Below, in pieces: positions 43,143 through 51,871 of a stretch of 64,000 bases of DNA. Below the pieces are notes generated by a model. That model did no database searches. It had not been told where the DNA came from and saw only the letters and a list, made by a program, of their open reading frames with translations. The stretch is taken from the NCBI GenBank assembly GCA_944390105.1, contig CALXOV010000047.1, positions 1 to 64,000 on the forward strand, read 5' to 3'. Position 1 is the stretch's first letter, and every line of letters starts with the position of its first letter. The position numbers and the translations under genes were made by a program. This DNA comes from an uncultured Succinivibrionaceae bacterium (GTDB taxonomy: Bacteria > Pseudomonadota > Gammaproteobacteria > Enterobacterales > Succinivibrionaceae).

Positions 43143-45506
43143 ATGACACAAACCTTACGTGATTTACAGCCAGGCGATAGTGCGGTAGTTTCTACCGTGG
43201 GTGGTAGCGGGGCGCTGCGCCAGCATTTTTTGGATATGGGACTGATTCCTGGCAGTCTGGTAACCTTAGTAAAATTTGCCCCGATGGGGGATCCGTTAGA
43301 ACTTAAAGTTAAAGGCTATGAACTGACGCTGCGGGTGGCCGATGCTGCGCATATCGGTGTTAAATCTGTAGCCGAAAAAGCCTGCCATCCATCAACTGAA
43401 GCTCATTTACCCGATATTGAACCGGTGGAGCATCCGGGTTTGGGCGAGGGCGGGCGTTATCACGAGCATGAAAGTGAAAACCCGTTGCCTAATGATGAGT
43501 TGCTAACCTTTGCGCTGGCTGGTAATCAGAACTGCGGCAAAACTACTTTATTCAATCAGTTGACTGGGGCCAATCAGCATGTTGGCAATTTCCCCGGGGT
43601 AACGGTTGATGGCAAGAGCGGAACCGTGCGCGGCTATCCGCATACCGAAATTACCGATCTGCCGGGCATTTATTCACTGTCGCCGTATACTGCTGAAGAG
43701 ATTGTGACGCGGCGCTTTATCTTAGAGCAGAAGCCGCGTGGCATCATCAATATTGTGGATGCAACCAATATTGAGCGCAATCTGTACTTAACCATGCAAC
43801 TGATGGAGCTGGACTGCCCGATGGTGCTGGCGCTCAATATGATGGATGAGGTCAAACGTAACGGTGGCTCAATTCGTTTAAATGAAATGGAAGAGCAGCT
43901 GGGGATCCCGGTAGTACCTATTGCTGCGGCTAAAAATGAGGGCGTTGATGAGCTGATTCGCCATGCAATGCATGTGGCGCATTATCAGGAGCGTCCGGCG
44001 CGCAGTGATTTTTGCGATGAGCAAGATTACGGCGGAGCGGTGCATCGCTGTTTGCATGCCATTATGCATTTAATTGCTGATCATGCAGAACGTGCTAAGT
44101 TGCCGCTGCGCTTTGCCGCTACCAAGATTGCCGAAGGCGATGCTAGCGTCATTAAAGCTTTGCAGCTTGATGACAATGAAAAGCAGATGCTGGAGCACAT
44201 AATTGTACAGATGGAGCAGGAGCGGGGGCTTGATCGTGCTGCCGCTATTGCCGACATGCGTTTTACCTTTATTGAACGCTTAGTCGCACGTACCGTGGTT
44301 AAACCACAGGAGAGCGTTGAGCATAAGCGTTCAATGAAGATTGATACAGTACTAACAGGCCGCTTTACTGCGATTCCGGCCTTTATTGCCATTATGGCGT
44401 TGGTATTTTATTTGACCTTCAATGTGATCGGTGCCTTTTTGCAGGAGTTGCTGGAAAATGCCATTGGCGCTTTAGGTACCTTTAGCGATGCGTGGTTGAC
44501 CAGCGCTGGTATCAGTCCCGTGATCCATGGCCTTATTATTGAAGCAATTTTCAGTGGCGTTGGTACGGTACTAAGTTTCCTGCCGATTATCGTGACTTTG
44601 TTCTTCTTCCTTTCCCTCCTTGAGGATACCGGCTATATGGCGCGGGTAGCCTTTGTGATGGACAAGCTTCTGCGCAAAATCGGTTTGTCCGGACGCTCGA
44701 TTGTGCCGCTGCTCATTGGTTTTGGCTGTACAGTGCCGGCAGTGATGGCAAGTCGCACCTTACCTTCAGCGCGCGATCGTCGTTTAACGGTGCTCTTAAC
44801 GCCTTTCATGAGTTGTTCAGCCAAGTTGCCAATTTATGCCTTCTTTACCGCCGCTTTCTTTCCTGATCGTGGCGCTCTCATCATGACAGCACTGTATTTT
44901 TTTGCCATCTGTCTGGGGATTGTGACTGCATTGTTGCTACGCCGTACCGGCTTTAAAGGTGAAGCGGTTCCGTTTGTGATGGAACTGCCCAATTACCGCA
45001 TGCCCAGTGCGAAAAATGTACTGCGTCTGCTGTGGGATAAGGCTAAGGATTTCTTGGAGCGCGCATTTACCATCATCTTCGTGGCTACAATAGTCATTTG
45101 GTTTTTACAGAATTTCAATTTCCAATTAGAAATGACAGTTGATCCTGAGCAGAGTATGTTGGCCTCTGTCGCGCAACATCTGGCCCCGCTGTTTACTCCG
45201 CTAGGTTTTGGAGATTGGCGCGTGGTAACCGCTTTGATATCTGGCTTTATGGCCAAGGAAAGCGTGGTGGCGACTTTATCGTTGCTTTTTGCTGGCAGTA
45301 GCTTAGGTGCGGTGTTAAACCCGTTGTCCGCGCTGTCACTGCTCATTTTCTGCCTGCTCTATACTCCTTGTGTGGCGGCGATGACTACGATTAAGCGTGA
45401 GCTGTCTTGGCGTTGGGCCATTCAGGTGGCGCTGTTCCAGTTAGGAGTGGCTTGGCTGTGTGCTTTCTTTATTTATCAGCTGTGCCTGCTTGTGGTCTGG
45501 AGCTAG
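43143..45506 (+). CDS. feoB: Ferrous iron transporter, FeoA-FeoB fusion
   Basis: 787 residues. Residues 1-78 are a complete FeoA (SH3-like) domain (LRDLQPGDSAVVSTVGG, HFLDMGLIPGSLV, GYELTLRVADA). A His/Glu-rich linker leads to the FeoB G domain: G1 GNQNCGKTT (127-135), GNFPGVTVDGKSG, DLPGIYSL, LALNMMDE. The membrane part has the two Gate motifs (SFLPIIVTLFFFLSLLEDTGYMARVAF region and YTPCVAAMTTIKRE). It imports Fe2+ under anaerobic or acidic conditions. Fused FeoA-FeoB proteins are known but uncommon. A small Cys-rich gene follows by 4 bases. Confidence 0.95.
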   Translation: MTQTLRDLQPGDSAVVSTVGGSGALRQHFLDMGLIPGSLVTLVKFAPMGDPLELKVKGYELTLRVADAAHIGVKSVAEKACHPSTEAHLPDIEPVEHPGLGEGGRYHEHESENPLPNDELLTFALAGNQNCGKTTLFNQLTGANQHVGNFPGVTVDGKSGTVRGYPHTEITDLPGIYSLSPYTAEEIVTRRFILEQKPRGIINIVDATNIERNLYLTMQLMELDCPMVLALNMMDEVKRNGGSIRLNEMEEQLGIPVVPIAAAKNEGVDELIRHAMHVAHYQERPARSDFCDEQDYGGAVHRCLHAIMHLIADHAERAKLPLRFAATKIAEGDASVIKALQLDDNEKQMLEHIIVQMEQERGLDRAAAIADMRFTFIERLVARTVVKPQESVEHKRSMKIDTVLTGRFTAIPAFIAIMALVFYLTFNVIGAFLQELLENAIGALGTFSDAWLTSAGISPVIHGLIIEAIFSGVGTVLSFLPIIVTLFFFLSLLEDTGYMARVAFVMDKLLRKIGLSGRSIVPLLIGFGCTVPAVMASRTLPSARDRRLTVLLTPFMSCSAKLPIYAFFTAAFFPDRGALIMTALYFFAICLGIVTALLLRRTGFKGEAVPFVMELPNYRMPSAKNVLRLLWDKAKDFLERAFTIIFVATIVIWFLQNFNFQLEMTVDPEQSMLASVAQHLAPLFTPLGFGDWRVVTALISGFMAKESVVATLSLLFAGSSLGAVLNPLSALSLLIFCLLYTPCVAAMTTIKRELSWRWAIQVALFQLGVAWLCAFFIYQLCLLVVWS

Positions 45507-45510
45507 CGGC

Positions 45511-45675
45511 ATGCTGGATTGGCTTTTAGGGGCGCTTTTGGTTTTGGCGTTCATGATTGCACTGTATGGGCTACTTAAGGGGAATGGCGGTAGCTGTAAC
45601 AGCTCCTGCGGCAAAGACTGCCGCCAATGTGCTGCCGGGATCAGCCGCAAAACGTCAAAGCAACGCCTCAAATAG
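45511..45675 (+). CDS. FeoB-associated Cys-rich membrane protein
   Basis: 54 residues: one membrane segment (LLGALLVLAFMIALYGLL), then a short cysteine cluster (SCNSSCGKDCRQC) and a basic tail. This is the FeoB-associated Cys-rich protein family found right after feoB in many anaerobes, proposed to act as an FeoC-like partner. It starts 4 bases after feoB, so it is in the operon. The sigma-54 promoter of the flagellin gene begins 3 bases past its stop. Confidence 0.8.
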   Translation: MLDWLLGALLVLAFMIALYGLLKGNGGSCNSSCGKDCRQCAAGISRKTSKQRLK

Positions 45676-45677
45676 CT

Positions 45678-45693
45678 TGGCACTGATTTTGCT
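45678..45693 (+). promoter_or_regulatory. Sigma-54 promoter of the flagellin gene
   Basis: TGGCAC-TGATT-TTGCT matches the RpoN consensus with the invariant GG and GC exactly 10 bases apart, preceded by CT. Transcription would start near 45704, giving a ~35-base leader with an agagg SD before the flagellin ATG at 45739. Confidence 0.85.
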
Positions 45694-45738
45694 TCTATTG
45701 GCTTGGAGAGAACTACATCCGACAATAGAGGCAAAACC

Positions 45739-46620
45739 ATGGCACTAACCGCCACAACTAATTCTATATCTCTGCAAATGCAGCAGAATGTAAGCCGCAG
45801 TACAGCAGGAGTAAATAAAAATACAGCCAACTTAAGTTCAGGGTTGGCTATTAATAGCGCTAAGGATGATCCGAGCAATCTGCAGATCTCCGAGCGCTAT
45901 ACCTCGCAGATTAACTGTTTAGAACGCGGCAACCGTAATACTGATGAAGGTCAGGCGGTGGTGCAGCTTGCTGAGCAGTCTTTAGGTGAGGGGGTGGAGC
46001 TGTTGCAGCGTATCCGTAATTTAGCCATTCAGTCAGCCAATGGGGTTTACAGCAGTGCCGATAGACAGGCCATACAGCAGGAAGCAATGCAGATATCAGC
46101 TGAGATCACTCGCATTGCTTGTAAAACGACTTATGGCGGAGCGCAGATCTTGCGCGGCGCTGGACACGGTATTATTAATGCGGAAGGTATGCTTAGTCTG
46201 CAGGTGGGGGCAGATGCTTTCAATACGATTGACGTACAATTAGATACTTCCTTCTGCCTGTCATCACTGCAGGATAAAATCGGCGGCTTAGGTATCGGCT
46301 TTGATGAAACTAAGCAGTGTTTTGATTTGACCTCGCAGTCTAAAGCGCAAGCGGTACTCTCTGGCATTGATGCTTATATTACCTATGTCGATGGACGGCG
46401 TGGTGCGGCTGGTGCGGCTAGTAATCGTTTGGCTTCTACTATTCGTAATCAAAGCAATATTCATGAAAATGATAGTGCGGCTCGCTCACGGATGCGTGAT
46501 GCGGATTTTGCTAAAGAAACTGCGGAATTGGCATCAGCGCAGATCTCACAGAATGTATCTGCCCAAATGCTACTACAAGCAAATTCACAGCCGGATTTTG
46601 TTTTGGCGCTGTTGCGCTGA
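45739..46620 (+). CDS. Flagellin
   Basis: 293 residues. The N-terminal D0/D1 segment has NLSSGLAINSAKDDPSNLQI followed by NTDEGQAVVQLAEQSLGEG; the C-terminal D1/D0 segment has RRGAAGAASNRLASTIRNQ, RSRMRDADFAKETAELASAQI and a helix ending VLALLR. Only a short central region separates them, so the surface-exposed D2/D3 domains are minimal. Cysteines (Cys60, Cys123 region, and two more) are unusual for an exported flagellin. It is the only structural flagellar gene here, transcribed from a sigma-54 promoter. The ATG at 45739 follows gaggcaaaacc. Confidence 0.93.
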   Translation: MALTATTNSISLQMQQNVSRSTAGVNKNTANLSSGLAINSAKDDPSNLQISERYTSQINCLERGNRNTDEGQAVVQLAEQSLGEGVELLQRIRNLAIQSANGVYSSADRQAIQQEAMQISAEITRIACKTTYGGAQILRGAGHGIINAEGMLSLQVGADAFNTIDVQLDTSFCLSSLQDKIGGLGIGFDETKQCFDLTSQSKAQAVLSGIDAYITYVDGRRGAAGAASNRLASTIRNQSNIHENDSAARSRMRDADFAKETAELASAQISQNVSAQMLLQANSQPDFVLALLR

Positions 46621-46651
46621 GGCAACTTTTGCAGGGTAGTTCTAATGCCAG

Positions 46652-47959
46652 TTAGATAGGATCATGATGCAGACAGCGTTCCTCTAAATCCTTCAGTAGC
46701 GGGCGAAGCCGGCAAATAGGGCACTCTGTAGGAATAGCGTGCCATTGCTCTAAACGCTTATCCGAGCTGATAAAAGCCGGCATAAAACAGGAGTAGCAAT
46801 GCTGTGTATCGGACTGTGCCGCATCAAGGCTGTCGCAGTTATGCAGTCTAAGTCCGCAGTTATGAAAGAGTTGTAGCGTGCGGAAAAACAGCTTATAGCT
46901 GGGCATCTTAATTGGTTGCGGTACCAGCCAAGAGGCAAAATATCTCAGGCGCAGTAGCGAACGCATGCAGTCATAGGCAGCAATTGCAACCCAGCGATTC
47001 GGATTGATGGGCGGCGGCTGTAGCAACAGTGTCCTAGGGCCCACATCGGTGTCCATAAGCTCACTTTGCAGTATGCAGTAGAAATTTAAAGCGATGGTAT
47101 TGAGCAAAATGACGCATGGATCGCGTCTTAAGTCACGTTTATCGCTGTTTAGCACACCACTTGATAGCGGCTGTTGCGGCATAGTTTCTTCTTCTTTTAA
47201 GCGCTTTAAATACTTAACGTTAATCTGCAGATGATTACTGATGAAATTGTCCTGCACGCCATAGTAACTGAGGATCTGGGCAAATTTACGCACTACGTTG
47301 CGTGACGGTTCGACTGGACGGAAATAAATATCGGACTGCAATATGCGGTGCAAATTTTGGCGTATTTGACGAAACAAAGGGCTCGGACAGCCGCTGCATA
47401 GCTCACACAGCAGATGATATGGGGAGCTTCGGGCTAACATAAGTTGCCGCCGTACGCTAAAGCTTATGCTGAACAGCATACCGTTACCGCCTAAGAGCGA
47501 ATTAAGTCCGCGCCCTAAAGCGCACGGATGCTCTTGGTTTAACTGAGGTTCTGTAGGCTTGCATGTGGCATAATCCAGCAATTCTTCTGTATAAAAAATT
47601 GGGTCTGCAAATACTTTACGTAGCAGATGCAGTTGCTGCACCATGCGATGCGGCAGCTCCTCTAATAGCACATGGATTAAATCATATTCACTGATACCAA
47701 AAGGGGAAAGATAGGCATCTGCACGCTCGCTTTCTGATAAATTAGTGCCGGCGGCAGCACGGTATGGCATTTGCGCGTATTCCCACGGACGCGCTGCCGT
47801 GCTACGCGCGGTTGCCGCCTGAACATTTGGGGTTTGGGCTTTAGTATACGGCTGCTGCGCCGGGGTAACCTTGTCTATTCGCAGGGCAGGCTGCTTGCTT
47901 AAACCGTCATTGGCGGCCGTCAATAAATTAATTTTTTGATTAAGTTCTCTCTGTATCAT
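46652..47959 (-). CDS. FlhC-like regulator of unusual size
   Basis: 435 residues, convergent with the flagellin gene. The C-terminal half resembles FlhC: an HTH-like NFISNHLQINVKYLKRLKEE (239-258), a helical middle, and a zinc site Cys388-x2-Cys391 x21 Cys413-x2-Cys416, like the two CxxC pairs of FlhC. The N-terminal half is not FlhC; a short stretch (FGISEYDLIHVLLEELP, 87-103) weakly recalls FlhD. A middle segment has three more cysteines (CELCSGC). The first ~75 residues are low-complexity. Proximity to flagellin supports a flagellar role. Family assignment is my inference from spacing and context, not a strong match. Confidence 0.5.
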   Translation of the reverse strand: MIQRELNQKINLLTAANDGLSKQPALRIDKVTPAQQPYTKAQTPNVQAATARSTAARPWEYAQMPYRAAAGTNLSESERADAYLSPFGISEYDLIHVLLEELPHRMVQQLHLLRKVFADPIFYTEELLDYATCKPTEPQLNQEHPCALGRGLNSLLGGNGMLFSISFSVRRQLMLARSSPYHLLCELCSGCPSPLFRQIRQNLHRILQSDIYFRPVEPSRNVVRKFAQILSYYGVQDNFISNHLQINVKYLKRLKEEETMPQQPLSSGVLNSDKRDLRRDPCVILLNTIALNFYCILQSELMDTDVGPRTLLLQPPPINPNRWVAIAAYDCMRSLLRLRYFASWLVPQPIKMPSYKLFFRTLQLFHNCGLRLHNCDSLDAAQSDTQHCYSCFMPAFISSDKRLEQWHAIPTECPICRLRPLLKDLEERCLHHDPI

Positions 47960-48361
47960 AGTTTTTTGTCTGCGTAAATGCGGGAATAATCCTTTAGAAC
48001 CGCGGTTTTCTATTAACTACCGATAAAAAATTTTAATCAATCTTAAAAACTGTCTGGCGGTGCAGACTTGTGAGCAGCTTCGCAGAGTGTACGTAGATAA
48101 AAGTAAGAAATGTGATCTATATGCGCTAGCGTCCAAACCAGATACGTTGGTTCAGCACTTTATTTACGCATAATCGCAGCTTGCCTGTTACAGGATAAGT
48201 TAGGATTAGCTTACTATCAGCACACATGCATATAGCTTGTCATTTGGCAAAGAGATAAATAAGGATGCAACAGGGAGCTGTGCATTAAGCTTTGGATAAA
48301 TTGTGCAGACGGCTGCATGTAAAGAGTTTATTTTATGCAGCCGCTTGAGGTGTAGAGATGG
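47960..48361. other. Gap holding a fabA-side hairpin
   Basis: No gene seen. CGGCTGCAT and ATGCAGCCG (48310-48318, 48335-48343) form a perfect 9-bp stem with a 16-base loop just past the fabA stop, a possible weak terminator. The remainder should contain the promoter of the FlhC-like gene. Confidence 0.5.
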
Positions 48362-48889
48362 TTAGACCTTGGTGGGAACTAAGCCTACCTGTAGATCCTC
48401 TGCAGTGTAGATGTGCTTGCTGTCGGCATAGACTTTACCGTCAGCGACGCCCATGATTAGACTTCCGCGTTCAATAATGCGTTTTATGTCAATAACATAT
48501 TCAACTAACTTGGTGCTGTCGAGTACTTCGCCCTTAAACTTAACACGAGAGACGCCTAACGCACGACCCTTGCCAGGACCTCCGCGCCAGCCTAAGAAAA
48601 ATCCGACTAGCTGCCACATTGCATCAAGACCCAAGCAACCGGGCATGACCGGATCGCCTGGAAAATGGCAGGCAAAGAACCATAGATTGGGATTGATATC
48701 AAGCTCTGCGCGGATTTCACCTAAGCCGTACTGACCGCCTTCGGCCTGAATGTTGGTAATACGGTCAAACATCAGCATATTGGGGGCCGGCAGCTGTGAA
48801 TTACCCGGGCCGAACAGTTCGCCGCGTGAGCATGCTAGCAGCTCTTCTTTGTTAAAAGAGTGAACACCACGCTCTAATAATGATGCCAT
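48362..48889 (-). CDS. fabA: 3-hydroxydecanoyl-ACP dehydratase/isomerase
   Basis: Introduces the double bond in anaerobic unsaturated fatty acid synthesis. 175 residues; active-site His in [20 protein letters not shown] with the catalytic Asp in the same segment, and MLMFDRIT near the N-terminus. RBS aaggagca precedes the ATG. It lies 17 bases downstream of crp on the same strand and is likely co-transcribed. Confidence 0.96.
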   Translation of the reverse strand: MASLLERGVHSFNKEELLACSRGELFGPGNSQLPAPNMLMFDRITNIQAEGGQYGLGEIRAELDINPNLWFFACHFPGDPVMPGCLGLDAMWQLVGFFLGWRGGPGKGRALGVSRVKFKGEVLDSTKLVEYVIDIKRIIERGSLIMGVADGKVYADSKHIYTAEDLQVGLVPTKV

Positions 48890-48906
48890 CTAAAGTATTG
48901 CTCCTT

Positions 48907-49554
48907 TTATCTGGTTCCGTATACCACTATGGTTTTGCCGTGGGCGGAAATTAGGTGATCTTCTTCCATCATTTTGAGGATTCTGCCGACCGTCTCGCGG
49001 GAGCAGCCCACAATCTGTCCAATTTCCTGGCGCGTGATCTTGATCTGCATTCCGTCAGGATGAGTCATAGCTTCAGGCTGATGCGCTAAATTAACTAAAG
49101 TCTGAGCAATGCGCCCGGTAACATCAAGGAAGGCTAAATTACCGACTTTGCTAGAGGTCGAAGCTAGACGGCGCGCCAGCTGGGCGGACAGCCGCATCAA
49201 AATTTCCGGATTTACCTGTACTAGCTGTTTAAATTTGCTATAGGACACTTCAGCGACTTCGCACTGTACTTTAGCGCGTACCCACGCCGAACGCGTCGGG
49301 GTTTCGGTTTGATCAAACAGTCCAACTTCGCCGATGAAGTCACCCTGATTTAAATAAGTCAGGATCATTTCACGGCCGTCGGGATCTTTAATCAGCACGA
49401 CAGCTGAACCTTTAACCATATAGTACAGAGTTTCAGCTTTTTCGCCGGCATGAATGATCGTGCTCTTGGCTGAATACTTGTGAATATGGCATTGGCTGAT
49501 AAACCAGCTGATGGTGCTGTCAGCCTGAGGCTTATTAATTAATGTAGAACTCAT
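48907..49554 (-). CDS. crp: cAMP receptor protein
   Basis: 215 residues, the size of CRP/Vfr. The cAMP pocket reads [25 protein letters not shown] (in part), with the Glu, Arg and Ser of CRP kept. The C-terminal HTH is [20 protein letters not shown], nearly identical to CRP recognition helix residues (RETVGRI). Global regulator of carbon use; here it probably shares a message with fabA. Confidence 0.95.
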   Translation of the reverse strand: MSSTLINKPQADSTISWFISQCHIHKYSAKSTIIHAGEKAETLYYMVKGSAVVLIKDPDGREMILTYLNQGDFIGEVGLFDQTETPTRSAWVRAKVQCEVAEVSYSKFKQLVQVNPEILMRLSAQLARRLASTSSKVGNLAFLDVTGRIAQTLVNLAHQPEAMTHPDGMQIKITRQEIGQIVGCSRETVGRILKMMEEDHLISAHGKTIVVYGTR

Positions 49555-49707
49555 AAAAGCGCCTTAGAGCTAAAAGTATCAGTAACTTTAAGTTAGCCGG
49601 ATAAATCCTGCACAGGATTACACTAAATAATAGCAGGTCTGAAGTATGCTTTGAAGCCCTCGGACTCACTGTCTGCTGCGCTGTACAGTATTCTTTTGTA
49701 TATTCTG

Positions 49708-49713
49708 TATAAT
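49708..49713 (+). promoter_or_regulatory. -10 element upstream of the DUF533 gene
   Basis: A consensus TATAAT lies about 50 bases before the start codon. No good -35 stands at 17 bases upstream, so the promoter may be activator-dependent. Confidence 0.45.
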
Positions 49714-49764
49714 CTTATGTCAAGAAAAGATCAAGGCTAAAAACTCTTAGGATATGGTGTACGC

Positions 49765-50337
49765 ATGACAAATTCATCAGATTCTTCTCAAGACAGCAGG
49801 CCGCGTTTTGCCTCCTGTCGCGGCTTCCCTTCTTTTGTTGCCGAACTTCCCGATGCGCTCAGCCGCGTGGTTGCAGCGCAGGCGCTGTATGTAGGGGAGC
49901 AATGGCTCTCGCGCCGCATGGCGGCGCTGCAGGGCACGTCAGTTGCCGAAGGCAAGGAACGGCTGCGTTTGGAGATTGGACTGCTGATTTTAAAAAGTCT
50001 GATTTTTGCAGCGCGCGCGGACGGACAAATTGACAGCCTCGAGCATGGAGCTTTAAGCACGGTGTGTGCTGGTCTGTGTGCTGAATTTGAGGCGGCGGGT
50101 TTTATTGATGACATGTTAACGCGTGATCTTAATGTGCAGGAAATTGCCGATGCAGTGAGCTTTGAAGAAGAATGCCTTGATATTTATTTGCTCTCACGCT
50201 TGATTGTTGATGGCGCGCACTTTTTGGAGCAGAACTATTTAGAGGAGCTTGCCGCTGCGTTGCATATCGCTCCAAGTCAGCAGCTGCATTTAGATGCGTT
50301 AGCATCCAAGCTTAGAACAGGTCCGGCACCTCTTTAA
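49765..50337 (+). CDS. DUF533/TerB-like protein
   Basis: 190 residues. The core (about 70-175) has LLILKSLIFAARADGQIDSLEHGAL, paired acidic residues, EEECLDIYLLSRLIVDG and FLEQNYLEELAAALHI, the helical acidic pattern of DUF533 (YebE) and TerB-like domains. Unlike YebE it lacks an obvious membrane segment. Function unknown; TerB-like domains bind divalent metals. Its 3' end overlaps the convergent umuC gene by 26 bases. Confidence 0.7.
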   Translation: MTNSSDSSQDSRPRFASCRGFPSFVAELPDALSRVVAAQALYVGEQWLSRRMAALQGTSVAEGKERLRLEIGLLILKSLIFAARADGQIDSLEHGALSTVCAGLCAEFEAAGFIDDMLTRDLNVQEIADAVSFEEECLDIYLLSRLIVDGAHFLEQNYLEELAAALHIAPSQQLHLDALASKLRTGPAPL

Positions 50338-51673
50338 AATTTGTGGTGTATTCAGGCGACAGCAGGCGTTTGTCGCTGCCGGCTGATGTCTGCTGTGGCG
50401 CTTTTCCTTGTGCGCCGAAAAAAACTTTAGCTCCGCTGCGGGTATTGAGTTCGTCAAGTAGCGTCATCAAGTTGTCGCTACGCAGCAGATCGTTGCGGCT
50501 TAAGCTTGGCACAAAGAGATCGTTTTGATGGGTGCGGGTTGTGGTTAGATCGGATAGAACAATCCCAGCTTTGGCATAGGCAAAGCCAGGACGATAAATG
50601 CGCGACAGTAGCTGCGTGACTGCGCTTAAAATAATGCGGCTATCAGAGGTCGGATAGTCAAAGCTTACGCTAAGCGCGGCATGATATTGCTTGTCCTGCG
50701 TAAAATAGCTGGTGCGAATCGAAATGGTAACAAGGCGGGTGTAAAGTTTGAGCTCGCGCAGACGCTGTGCAGCCTTGGCGGCAAAATTGCACAATGCGCT
50801 GCTCAGATCTTCTTTAGTGTGCAGTTTGTCGCGAAAGGAACGGCTCCACATGATGCTGTGTTGCTGATGCTCAGGCGGCAGCTCCTTAATTTCATCATTC
50901 CCGCGCAGCTCCTGAATAGTACGCCATAGCGTAATTGAAAAACGCTGTTTCAGCGCTGTAGCATCGGCAGTGTACAGTTGCGCGGCGGAATTAATATGCA
51001 AGGCTTGCAATTTTTCACTCAGGCGCCGTCCAATACCCCAGATTTCGCCTACGGGCAGCTGATGCAGAATGTGTATTTGCTCAGCGGGATCAAATAGTGC
51101 ATACACGCCTTGCAACTCTGGGCGGGTTTTGGCCTGATGGCTGGCAATTTTAGCTAAGGTCTTGGAGGTTGCCACGCCAATGCTGACCGGAATGCCGATA
51201 GTACGCTCTACCGCTTTTTTCAGACGGCAGGCCTGCGAAAAGGCCTCTTGTGGCGTTACTTTACGTAACACCACAAAAGCCTCATCCACCGAATAGACTA
51301 AAACTTCAGCGACCATTGATTCTAGGAGCCGCATAATGCGGTTGGAGATATCAAGATACAAATTGAAGTTTGAAGAAAAGCACACTACGCGATAGCGCAC
51401 AAGCAGATCTTTTATCTCAAATACAGGTGTACCCATTTTGATGCCTAAAGCCTTCACCTCGGGGGAGCGTGCGATCACGCAGCCATCATTATTTGACAGC
51501 ACTAGTACCGGACGCTTGAGCAAATCTGGACGGAACAAGCGCTCACATGAGACAAAAAAGTTATTGCAGTCAATTAGCAGATAGACTTTGCTTAAAACGA
51601 CAGCATGCTGCGGATTGTGTGCAGACTGCGCCATGAGTGCAGAAAAGCTCCTTTTTCTGGTGAATAGCCGCAT
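50312..51673 (-). CDS. umuC: Y-family DNA polymerase V subunit UmuC
   Basis: Error-prone translesion polymerase. LLIDCNNFFVSCERLFRP holds the first catalytic Asp, VLVYSVDEAFVVL the second acidic pair, and IPVSIGVATSKTLAKIASHQAK the fingers/palm signature; GIGRRLSEKLQ is the HhH. Length 453 from the first ATG; an ATG 13 codons later (51634) has an upstream ggag and the true start is unclear. No umuD gene and no CTG-N10-CAG-type LexA box was found next to it. Its end overlaps the DUF533 gene. Confidence 0.9.
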   Translation of the reverse strand: MRLFTRKRSFSALMAQSAHNPQHAVVLSKVYLLIDCNNFFVSCERLFRPDLLKRPVLVLSNNDGCVIARSPEVKALGIKMGTPVFEIKDLLVRYRVVCFSSNFNLYLDISNRIMRLLESMVAEVLVYSVDEAFVVLRKVTPQEAFSQACRLKKAVERTIGIPVSIGVATSKTLAKIASHQAKTRPELQGVYALFDPAEQIHILHQLPVGEIWGIGRRLSEKLQALHINSAAQLYTADATALKQRFSITLWRTIQELRGNDEIKELPPEHQQHSIMWSRSFRDKLHTKEDLSSALCNFAAKAAQRLRELKLYTRLVTISIRTSYFTQDKQYHAALSVSFDYPTSDSRIILSAVTQLLSRIYRPGFAYAKAGIVLSDLTTTRTHQNDLFVPSLSRNDLLRSDNLMTLLDELNTRSGAKVFFGAQGKAPQQTSAGSDKRLLSPEYTTNFKEVPDLF

Positions 51674-51691
51674 TTCGGCTAAAATAAACTA

Positions 51692-51711
51692 CCCCACGGT
51701 CACGCATGGGG
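51692..51711 (-). repeat. Solo IS605-like right-end hairpin
   Basis: On the minus strand CCCCATGCGTGACCGTGGGG is followed by TAGTTTA. The hairpin plus GGGGTAGTT tail resembles the right end at 24183-24210 (GATGGGTAGTTCAC). It may be a leftover of an IS200/IS605 relative. It lies just upstream of umuC. Confidence 0.35.
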
Positions 51712-51871
51712 AATTTCGCGGCTTTCCAGTTAAATTTCTAAATTGTGCGATATAGCGCCTTATCAAAGCTGACGGCAGGTATTATAATCTGACTGCTTTT
51801 ACAAAAGCACATGCAAGGACGGCGTTACAGCCGATAGAAAATTTACGTATTAATAGCAATTAGGTACCACC

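Noticed and set aside
49665..49695. LexA box near the DUF533 promoter
   Set aside because: ACTGT/ACAGT halves are present but spaced 12 bases apart, not the CTG-N10-CAG arrangement.
51692..51711. CRISPR repeat-like palindrome
   Set aside because: Only one copy, no spacer periodicity and no cas genes; it fits an IS605-type end better.
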